DNA of 13,488 nucleotides from DTHT01 sp037444625 (GTDB lineage: Bacteria > Acidobacteriota > Terriglobia > Bryobacterales > Bryobacteraceae). A model generated the notes under the pieces. The model did not search any database. It had not been told where the DNA came from and saw only the letters and a program-made list of their open reading frames with translations. The DNA lies in the NCBI GenBank assembly GCA_037444625.1, contig JBBIMA010000092.1, positions 1 through 13,488 on the forward strand. The letters are read 5' to 3'. A program made the translations under genes and the position numbers. This document shows positions 5,870 through 12,450 of this stretch, piece by piece (position 1 is the first letter of the stretch; every line of letters starts with the position of its first letter).

Positions 5870-7245
5870 CGAGGGGAAGGGGGCGTGCGCGCCGGGCGAG
5901 GCGGCGGGAAGGGCAGCCTGTCGGGAGTGACGCGGACGGCGGTGGTGACCTTGAAAGGAAAGGGCCCGCCCAGCGGGAAGCTCAGCTCGATGAAAAACGC
6001 GGTCCAACCCGACGGCGGGGGGGCAACCCGGGCGACGTAGACTCCGCCGCCCTGATCCTCGAGCGGCGAACTGCGCCAGGCGGCGCCGATGGCCTCGAAA
6101 CGGAAATCGCGGGCCTTGGGGTTGGTGGCCTGCCAGAGCTTGACTTCCGAGGGCCGGCCGGAGGTCCGGACGCGGATCGAGCCGTCCCGCTGAAACTGCC
6201 AGGAGAGGCTGGGGCGAGGGCGCCCGCGCACCAGCGCCTCATAAAACGCCGCCAGGCTGAGATAGACGTCGGAGTTCTTGAGCGAATGATCGGTGTTGGG
6301 GATGTAGCGGAGGTATTTCTCGCCCGGCAACTCGTCAAAGTAAAAGCGGCTGGACTCGGGAAAGAAGAACTGATCGCCGGCGGAGTTGACGATGTATTTG
6401 GGCATGGTAAGCCGGCGGCGGTACTGGAAAGGCTCCTCGATCCTGAGCAGGGCGCGCAACTGGGGGGTGCCGAACCAGTCCATAATGCGCATGTCTACGT
6501 AGTCCTTCAGGGCGGGCGCCCAGAAGCCGTAAGAGCGGTATTCGTGGATCAGGCACTTCTCCAGGTTGAGGACGTCAATGACCGCGGGGGCGACGGCGGC
6601 CACCCGGCGGTCCACCGCGGCCGTGGTCCAGGCGGTCCAGCCGCGTTTGGATCCTCCGGAGACCACAAAGCGCTCGATCTTCACGCCGCCGCCCTGGGGG
6701 GAGGCGCAGAAGGCGGTGACGGCGTCCATGGCGCGGACGACGCTCTTGGTCATGGGCAGGCGCGCGGGCCAGCGAGCGTCGCCGGTGCGCAGGAATTTGT
6801 CCCAGGTGTAGGCGATCAGGGCGTCCTCGCGGCGAGGTTGGGTCTCGCCCGCGAAGGTGAGGGGCTGGTTGGGGACCTGTTGCAGGGCGGCGATGAGTGA
6901 ACCCGAGCTGGTGGCAATCAGGGCCAGCGACGGGTCCACTCGCTCGGGCGGCTTGCCGCCGTTGTTGCCGCCGCCGATGAGCAGCAAGGCGGTGGAGGTG
7001 GTGAGGTTGCCGGGCCTGACGATGATCAGCCAGTGTTGCCAGAGGGTGCGGTCCACCTCGGCCGGGGTGAGCCAGGATTGCGAGGTCAAGTCGAGCACGA
7101 AAGCGGTCCAGCCGGGGCCGGGTATGGTCCGCACCAACTGGTAGCGGAAGCTCGGGTCGGCGGCGGCGACGTATTGATCCAGGGCCGTCGGTTGGGCGGC
7201 CCGGCCCAAAGAGAGAACGAGCAATGCCAGCCAGCAGATGCGCAT
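5866..7245 (-). CDS. PhoPQ-activated pathogenicity-related (PqaA-like) alpha/beta-hydrolase
   Basis: A 459-residue exported protein of the PhoPQ-activated pathogenicity-related family, named after Salmonella PqaA. A signal peptide (MRICWLALLVLSLGRAAQ, cut near residue 17) precedes an alpha/beta-hydrolase-like domain. The nucleophile elbow is VVSGGSKRGWT, with Ser199, and the likely remaining triad residues are Asp291 (NSAGDQFF) and His320 (IPNTDHSL). Also typical are the GGGNNGGKPP loop (91-100) and a C-terminal strand-rich region (about 335-459) ending in a Pro/Arg-rich tail. The substrate of the family is not established; members are presumed periplasmic or secreted hydrolases. It is the first gene of the minus-strand unit, overlapping waaF by 4 bp. 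Its ATG is 68 bp from the divergent rfaE2 start, with only a poor ribosome binding site. PqaA's link to PhoPQ regulation comes from Salmonella and need not hold here. Confidence 0.9.
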   Translation of the reverse strand: MRICWLALLVLSLGRAAQPTALDQYVAAADPSFRYQLVRTIPGPGWTAFVLDLTSQSWLTPAEVDRTLWQHWLIIVRPGNLTTSTALLLIGGGNNGGKPPERVDPSLALIATSSGSLIAALQQVPNQPLTFAGETQPRREDALIAYTWDKFLRTGDARWPARLPMTKSVVRAMDAVTAFCASPQGGGVKIERFVVSGGSKRGWTAWTTAAVDRRVAAVAPAVIDVLNLEKCLIHEYRSYGFWAPALKDYVDMRIMDWFGTPQLRALLRIEEPFQYRRRLTMPKYIVNSAGDQFFFPESSRFYFDELPGEKYLRYIPNTDHSLKNSDVYLSLAAFYEALVRGRPRPSLSWQFQRDGSIRVRTSGRPSEVKLWQATNPKARDFRFEAIGAAWRSSPLEDQGGGVYVARVAPPPSGWTAFFIELSFPLGGPFPFKVTTAVRVTPDRLPFPPPRPARTPPSPR

Positions 7246-7275
7246 GCCGAATTCAATTCTGCCACGGCCGGAGCG

Positions 7276-7297
7276 GCGCCGGCTGCCGCCGGGGCGC
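7276..7297. promoter_or_regulatory. Imperfect inverted repeat in the divergent intergenic region
   Basis: GCGCCGGC (7276-7283) pairs with GCCGGGGCGC (7288-7297), with a 2-nt bulge and a TGCC loop. It lies in the 68 bp between the PqaA-like and rfaE2 starts, where the -35 of the rfaE2 promoter would be. It could be an operator for both units or simply reflect GC-rich composition. Confidence 0.25.
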
Positions 7298-7299
7298 GC

Positions 7300-7305
7300 T
7301 ACAAT
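7300..7305 (+). promoter_or_regulatory. -10 element of the rfaE2-mfd promoter
   Basis: TACAAT matches the -10 consensus at five of six positions and stands out in very GC-rich surroundings. Initiation would fall near 7311-7313, leaving 0-3 bases before the TTG start of rfaE2 at 7314, so the message would be leaderless or nearly so. No recognisable -35 is present. Confidence 0.4.
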
Positions 7306-7313
7306 GGCGAGGG

Positions 7314-7787
7314 TTGGGACGCTATTACACGCGCGAAGAGCTGCTGCGGGCTCGGGCGGAGTGGAAGCGCGCCGGCCTGCGGGTGGTCTTCACCAACGGC
7401 TGCTACGACCTGCTGCATCCCGGGCACGTGCGGTTGCTCGAGAGGGCACGCTCGCTGGGCGACCTGCTGATTCTGGCGTTGAACAGCGATGCGGGCGTTC
7501 GGAGGCTGAAGGGTCCCTCGCGCCCGCTGATCTCGGAAGGGGAACGGGTCGAGCTGGCGCTGGCGCTAGAGGCGGTGGATGCGGTGACGGTCTTCGACGA
7601 GGATACGCCGCGGGAGCTGATCGCCGCCTTGCTGCCCGATATACTGGTGAAAGGGGCGGACTGGGCGCATTTTATAGCGGGGCGGGAGGAAGTGGAGGCG
7701 GCTGGGGGCCAGGTGCTGGCGTTACCTTTGGAGCCGGGGTACTCGACTACGTCAATAGTAGAACGCCTTCTTTCCCATCCCTCGTGA
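7314..7787 (+). CDS. rfaE2: D-glycero-beta-D-manno-heptose 1-phosphate adenylyltransferase (stand-alone)
   Basis: A 157-residue nucleotidyltransferase (RfaE2/HldC) that makes ADP-heptose from heptose 1-phosphate and ATP in the cytoplasm. The signature is complete: VVFTNGCYDLLHPGHVRLL with HPGH at residues 35-38, ALNSDAGVRRLKGPSRPL, and the late LVKGADW and YSTTSIVERL. It lacks the kinase domain of bifunctional HldE, so a separate kinase must exist elsewhere. The start is TTG 7314, giving MGRYYTREELLRARAEW, the usual N-terminus of stand-alone members. Upstream in-frame ATG 7224 lies inside the divergent gene and adds non-homologous sequence. A -10 element ends at 7305, implying a leaderless message. 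mfd starts 7 bp after its stop. Its product supplies the donor used by WaaC and WaaF, encoded divergently next door. Confidence 0.92.
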   Translation: MGRYYTREELLRARAEWKRAGLRVVFTNGCYDLLHPGHVRLLERARSLGDLLILALNSDAGVRRLKGPSRPLISEGERVELALALEAVDAVTVFDEDTPRELIAALLPDILVKGADWAHFIAGREEVEAAGGQVLALPLEPGYSTTSIVERLLSHPS

Positions 7788-7794
7788 TCTGGCC

Positions 7795-10700
7795 GTGACT
7801 CACCCTGCGGTGCGCGAGCTACTGGCCGGACTGGGACGCCATCGGGCGTTCCGGGAGTTGTTGCGGCGCCTGAGGGAAGCGGCCCCCGGACCGGAAGAGC
7901 CCCCTGGCCTGGCGGGGCTGACGCCGACGGCCAAGGCCGTCTACGCCGTGCTGCTGTGGCAGGCGCTGGATTGCCCGCTAGTGGTGATCGTCGAGGGGCC
8001 CGGGCAGGCCGAAGCCCTGGCCGGGGCGGTGAACACCTTTTTTGATCTGCTAGTGGGAGACTCGGAGGCGGCCAGGCCACAGGTGCTGCCTGCGCCCGAC
8101 GTGCTGCCCGGCCACGGGCTGTCGCCCCACGCGGAAATCAGCGAGCAGCGCGCGGTAGGATTGTGGCGGCTGGCGATGGGGCAGGCGCCGATCACGGTGG
8201 CGCCGGTGGCGTCGGCGCTGCTGCGGGCTGAATCGGCGGAATTCTACCGCAGCCTGGGCCTGAGCTTGCGCACGGGCGATGAGCTGCCGCTGGAAGGCTT
8301 GGTCGAGCATTTGGAAAGCGTGGGCTACCGGCGCCGGGATCCGGTGGAGATGGTGGGGGAGTATTCGGTCCGGGGCGGCATCGTGGACGTCTTCCCGCCG
8401 GAGGCGGCGCGGCCGGTGCGGATCGAGTTTTTCGGGGATCAGATCGAGTCCATGCGGCGCTTCGAGGTGGCCACGCAGCGTTCGGTGGTGAAGACCGAGC
8501 GGTGCCTGCTGTTGCCCCTGGTCGAGCAGCCGAAATCGCCGCGGTTGTTTGAGGACTTGGCGGCGCGGCTGGGGGTGAGCGAAGCCGAGCCGGAGGGCTG
8601 GGAGCTTCTGGCGCCGCTGGTGCGCCCGCGGGCGAGCTCGCTGGTGGAGTTGCCGGAGCGGCCCCTGATCGTCTGGGACGAGCCCGAGCAACTGGAGGCG
8701 GCGGCGGAGCGTCTCTGGTGCCGGCTGGAGGAGGATCCGCGTTCGGCGGCCTGTCAGCCGGAGCGGATATTTCAGCGCTGGGAGGAGCTGCGAGAGCGGG
8801 CGGGGCGCGCCGCGCAGGCATGGTTCCGCGAGCTGGCGATGATCGGGCAGCAGGAGCGGGAGATCGTCACGCGGCCGGCGCTGTCGTTTCAGGGCAACGT
8901 GCGGGTGGCGGTCGGGGAGGCCCGGAACCTGGTCGAGACCGGGCACCGGGTGATCTTTTTCGCAGCCACCAGCGGGGAGCTGGAGCGGCTGGCGGAGATC
9001 CTTCAGGAGTACGAGACGCCGTACCAGCTCGCGCTCGGGCCGCAGGAGGCCGTGCCGCCGTACCTGGCCGAGCGCGCCTACCTGGTGGGTTCGGCCGCCG
9101 CCACTTTTCTGGTGAAGGGGGCACTGGCGCGAGGGGCGATCTTTCCCGAGAGCGGCCTGGCGGTGTTCGGCTCGGAGGATCTGTTCGGGGCCAGCGGTTG
9201 GGTGAGCAAGCCCGCGCGCTCGTCCGCCAGCCTGGCGGCCTTCGCCGCCGACCTGGCGGACTTGAAGCCCGGAGACTACGTGGTGCACGTCGAGCACGGC
9301 ATCGGGCGATTCCTGGGACTGCGGCAGATCGAGCAGGGGGACCAGCAGGGCGACTACATGCTGGTGGAGTACGCCGGGGGAGCGCGGCTTTACGTGCCGC
9401 TGACCCGCCTGGATCTGGTCAGCCGATACCGGGGGTCGGGCGAGCAGGCCCCCGCGCTGGATCGGCTGGGCGGCGCCACCTGGGCTCGGACCAAAAGCCG
9501 CGTGAAGGCGCGCATGCGGGACATGGCCGAGGAGCTGCTGCGCCTGTACGCTGAACGCAAGCTGGCCCAAGGCTACGCTTTTTCCGGGGACAGCAACTGG
9601 CAGCGCGAGTTCGAGGAATCCTTCGAGTTCGTCGAGACCGAGGACCAGTTGGCGGCCCTGCGGGAGATCAAGCGGGACATGGAGAGCCCGCAGGCGATGG
9701 ACCGGCTGCTGTGCGGAGACGTGGGCTTCGGCAAGACCGAAGTGGCCATGCGGGCGGCCTTCAAGGCGCTGGGCGACGGCAAGCAGGTGGCGGTGCTGGC
9801 GCCCACCACCGTGCTGGTCTTCCAGCATTACGAGACCTTCCGGCGGCGTTTCGCGCCCTTCCCGGTGCGAGTGGAGATGCTCAGCCGGTTCCGGACGCGC
9901 AAGGAGATCCAGGCGGTGCTGGCCGATACCGCCGAGGGCAAGGTGGACATTCTGATCGGGACGCACCGGCTGCTGTCGGGGGACGTGAAATTCCGGGACT
10001 TGGGGCTGCTGGTGATAGACGAAGAGCAGCGTTTCGGGGTGAGGCACAAGGAGAAGCTCAAGCAACTGAAGAAGAACGTGGACGTGCTGACGATGACGGC
10101 GACGCCGATCCCGCGTACACTACATATGTCGTTAGTTGGCCTGCGCGACCTCTCCGTCATCGAGACCCCGCCCAAGGATCGCCTGGCGATTCACACCACG
10201 GTGGCCCATTTCGACCCTGCGCTGGTGCGCACAGCGATCGAGCAGGAGCTGGCGCGAGGGGGCCAGGTTTACTTCGTGCACAATCGGGTGGAAACGATCT
10301 GGGAAAGGGCCTCGCTGATCCAGCAATTGGTTCCCTCGGCGCGAGTGGCGGTGGCGCACGGGCAGATGGGGGAGGCGCAACTGGAGCGGGTGATGCTCGG
10401 CTTCATGCGGCGCGGCTCGGACGTGCTGGTCTGTACTACTATTGTAGAGAACGGGCTGGACATTCCAACCGCCAACACGATCATCATTGACCACGCCGAG
10501 CGCTACGGGCTGGCCGAGCTCTACCAACTGCGGGGCAGGGTAGGCCGGTCGAATCGCCGGGCCTACGCCTGGCTGCTGGTGCCGCCGGAGAGCGAGCTGT
10601 CGGAGCTGGCCCGCAAGCGCCTGGCGGCCCTGAAGGAGTTCAGCGACTTGGGAGCGGGCTTCAAGATCGCGGCCCTGGATCTGGAGTTGCGGGGGGCAGG

Positions 10701-11289
10701 GAATCTGTTGGGCGGCGAGCAGCACGGGCACATCAACGCCGTCGGCTACGACATGTACGTGAGGCTGCTGGAGGAGACCGTGCGGGAGCTGAAGGGCGAG
10801 GAGGTCGCGCCGGCGGTCCACGCGAGGTTGAATCTGGGCCTGGACTTGAGAATTCCGCCCGATTACATCGCCGACGAGCGGCAACGGCTGCGGGCCTACA
10901 AGCGGATCGCCGAAGCCGACAGTGCGGAGCGCGCCGCCGACATCCGGTCGGAACTGGCGGACCGCTACGGGACGCCGCCGGAGGCGGTGACGCATCTGCT
11001 GGAGTATTCGCTGTTGAAGAGCATGGCGGAGAGGTTGGGTGTGGAGGCGATCGAGCGGCGGCAGGGCGCGCTGCACATCAAGTTTCACCGGGAGTCGCGG
11101 GTGGATCCGGGGCGCCTGCTGGAGCAGGTGAAGCGGGCGCCTGGAGCCCAGTTCACTCCCGCGGGGGTGTTGCGGCTGCCGCTGGACGGGGCGGCGAGCC
11201 CGGGGGCGCTGCTGGCGCTGGTGAAGCAGCGGCTGGGGGAGCTGCTGGCGCCGACGGCGGTGCCGGAGGGCGGCCGAGCGCCGGGATAA
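7795..11289 (+). CDS. mfd: Transcription-repair coupling factor Mfd
   Basis: A 1164-residue, full-length Mfd (E. coli protein about 1150). It removes RNA polymerase stalled at DNA lesions and recruits UvrA for nucleotide excision repair. Visible parts: an N-terminal UvrB-like module (with VGEYSVRGGIVDVFPPEA); a CarD-like RNA polymerase-interaction domain from about residue 490 (LKPGDYVVHVEHGIGRFLGL); and the RecG-like helicase core with Walker A GDVGFGKTE (641-649), the DEEQ box at 742-745, TMTATPIPRTLHMS and the late GLDIPTANTIII and QLRGRVGRS motifs. A C-terminal TRCF domain regulates UvrA contact. The GTG start lies 7 bp after rfaE2, without a good ribosome binding site, suggesting coupled translation. 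Two short stretches, near 10114-10137 and 10432-10446, use AT-ending codons unlike the rest. Otherwise an ordinary orthologue. Confidence 0.98.
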   Translation: MTHPAVRELLAGLGRHRAFRELLRRLREAAPGPEEPPGLAGLTPTAKAVYAVLLWQALDCPLVVIVEGPGQAEALAGAVNTFFDLLVGDSEAARPQVLPAPDVLPGHGLSPHAEISEQRAVGLWRLAMGQAPITVAPVASALLRAESAEFYRSLGLSLRTGDELPLEGLVEHLESVGYRRRDPVEMVGEYSVRGGIVDVFPPEAARPVRIEFFGDQIESMRRFEVATQRSVVKTERCLLLPLVEQPKSPRLFEDLAARLGVSEAEPEGWELLAPLVRPRASSLVELPERPLIVWDEPEQLEAAAERLWCRLEEDPRSAACQPERIFQRWEELRERAGRAAQAWFRELAMIGQQEREIVTRPALSFQGNVRVAVGEARNLVETGHRVIFFAATSGELERLAEILQEYETPYQLALGPQEAVPPYLAERAYLVGSAAATFLVKGALARGAIFPESGLAVFGSEDLFGASGWVSKPARSSASLAAFAADLADLKPGDYVVHVEHGIGRFLGLRQIEQGDQQGDYMLVEYAGGARLYVPLTRLDLVSRYRGSGEQAPALDRLGGATWARTKSRVKARMRDMAEELLRLYAERKLAQGYAFSGDSNWQREFEESFEFVETEDQLAALREIKRDMESPQAMDRLLCGDVGFGKTEVAMRAAFKALGDGKQVAVLAPTTVLVFQHYETFRRRFAPFPVRVEMLSRFRTRKEIQAVLADTAEGKVDILIGTHRLLSGDVKFRDLGLLVIDEEQRFGVRHKEKLKQLKKNVDVLTMTATPIPRTLHMSLVGLRDLSVIETPPKDRLAIHTTVAHFDPALVRTAIEQELARGGQVYFVHNRVETIWERASLIQQLVPSARVAVAHGQMGEAQLERVMLGFMRRGSDVLVCTTIVENGLDIPTANTIIIDHAERYGLAELYQLRGRVGRSNRRAYAWLLVPPESELSELARKRLAALKEFSDLGAGFKIAALDLELRGAGNLLGGEQHGHINAVGYDMYVRLLEETVRELKGEEVAPAVHARLNLGLDLRIPPDYIADERQRLRAYKRIAEADSAERAADIRSELADRYGTPPEAVTHLLEYSLLKSMAERLGVEAIERRQGALHIKFHRESRVDPGRLLEQVKRAPGAQFTPAGVLRLPLDGAASPGALLALVKQRLGELLAPTAVPEGGRAPG

Positions 11290-11291
11290 GG

Positions 11292-11297
11292 GATAAT
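11292..11297 (+). promoter_or_regulatory. Possible internal -10 element before the SurA-like gene
   Basis: GATAAT, immediately after the mfd stop, matches TATAAT at five of six positions. Transcription from it would start near the ATG at 11304, again giving a leaderless message. The overlapping AAGGGA (11288-11293) could equally be the ribosome binding site for that gene, so the two readings compete. Confidence 0.25.
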
Positions 11298-11303
11298 GTG
11301 ACC

Positions 11304-12443
11304 ATGAAGCTGGCCTGGCTGATGCTGGCGGCGGTCGTGGGGGCGGCCGCGGACGTGCGCGTGGTGGAAGAAATTGTGGCCAAGGTCAACAACGAGATCA
11401 TCACGCGCGGCGAGCTGGAGCGGACGAGGCGGCAACTGGAGGAGTCGCTGCGGCGGCAAGGGGCCACGCCGGCGCAGATCAAGCAGGCGCTGGCGGAGGC
11501 CGACCGCAACGCGTTGCGGGAGCGGATAGACCAGCTCCTGCTGGTGCAGCGGGCCAAGGACCTCAACATCAACGTGGACTCAGAGGTCTCGAAGTATCTG
11601 GCCGAGATCCAGTTGCAGAACAAGATCGCCGATCCGGAGAAGTTCCAGGAGTTCATCCGGGAGCAGACCGGCATGAGTTACGAGGATTTCCGGCAGCAGG
11701 TCAAGGACAGCATGCTGACGCGCCGGGTGATCCAGCAGGAGGTGGGATCGAAGATCGTGATCCCGCGCAGCGAAGTGCAGAAGTACTACGAGGAGCACAA
11801 GCAGGAGTTCATCCGCGAGGAGCAGGTGCTGCTGCGGGAGATTCTGATCTCCACTCAGGGCAAGGACGCCGCCGGCCTGGCGGCGGCCGAGAAGAAGGCC
11901 AAAGAGCTGGTGGAGCGGGCGCGGCAGGGGGAGAACTTCGGCAACCTGGCGCGGGACAACTCGGACGCCGAGACGGCGCGCCATTACGGCGAGTTGGGCG
12001 CCTTCCGGCGGGGCGAGCTGCGCAAGGACATCGAGGATCTGGTCTTCCGGCAGGAGAAGGGTTACGTGACCGATCCCATCAAGGTGGAGAGCGGCTGGCT
12101 GATCCTGAAGGTGGAGGCGCGCTCGACCGCCGGGCTTCAGCCCCTGGAGATGGTGGAGAACGAGATCATGGAGAAGCTGTACACGCCGCGCATGGACCCG
12201 GCGGTGCGGACCTACCTGACCAAGCTGCGCATGGACGCCTTTCTGGAGATCAAGCCGGGCTATGTGGACACGGGGGCGGCGCCGGGTAAGGACACATCCT
12301 GGAAGGATCCGGCCCAGGTGAAGCCGGAGACGGTGACCAAGGAAGAGGTGGCCGCCCGCACGCGGCGGCGGCGCTTTCTGGGGGCCTTGCCGGTGCCGGG
12401 CAGCAAGGTGCCGGCGGGTTCGGCGCGCATCGTGATTGACTGA
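11304..12443 (+). CDS. SurA-like periplasmic chaperone / parvulin-type prolyl isomerase
   Basis: A 379-residue exported protein. The signal peptide MKLAWLMLAAVVGAAA is followed by VEEIVAKVNNEIITRGELE, the usual start of the SurA N-terminal chaperone domain, and by a helical, charged region to about residue 165. One parvulin (PPIC) domain covers about 170-280, with EQVLLREILIS, GENFGNLARDNSD, GELGAFRRGEL and IKVESGWLILKV. SurA of E. coli has two PPIC domains; this protein has one, followed by a helical segment and a low-complexity tail with an Arg run (around 350-357). Such proteins assist folding of outer membrane proteins. ATG 11304 is chosen over GTG 11298 because it begins exactly at the signal peptide; AAGGGA lies 10 bases upstream. 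It follows mfd by 14 bp and precedes the YhaM-like gene by 7 bp. Confidence 0.9.
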   Translation: MKLAWLMLAAVVGAAADVRVVEEIVAKVNNEIITRGELERTRRQLEESLRRQGATPAQIKQALAEADRNALRERIDQLLLVQRAKDLNINVDSEVSKYLAEIQLQNKIADPEKFQEFIREQTGMSYEDFRQQVKDSMLTRRVIQQEVGSKIVIPRSEVQKYYEEHKQEFIREEQVLLREILISTQGKDAAGLAAAEKKAKELVERARQGENFGNLARDNSDAETARHYGELGAFRRGELRKDIEDLVFRQEKGYVTDPIKVESGWLILKVEARSTAGLQPLEMVENEIMEKLYTPRMDPAVRTYLTKLRMDAFLEIKPGYVDTGAAPGKDTSWKDPAQVKPETVTKEEVAARTRRRRFLGALPVPGSKVPAGSARIVID

Positions 12444-12450
12444 GGGGCGA

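Noticed and set aside
5870..6007. N-terminal extension of waaF up to an ATG at 6007
   Set aside because: The extra 46 residues are Pro/His/Arg-rich, lie inside the PqaA-like gene and precede the typical MRILVRSPNWLGD start.
7224..7313. N-terminal extension of rfaE2 up to an ATG at 7224
   Set aside because: It overlaps the divergent gene's 5' end, encodes unrelated Cys/Arg-rich residues and spans the -10 element.
8050..10065. Antisense open frame of 671 codons opposite mfd
   Set aside because: It lies wholly within the unmistakable mfd gene, has low-complexity composition and no recognisable motif.
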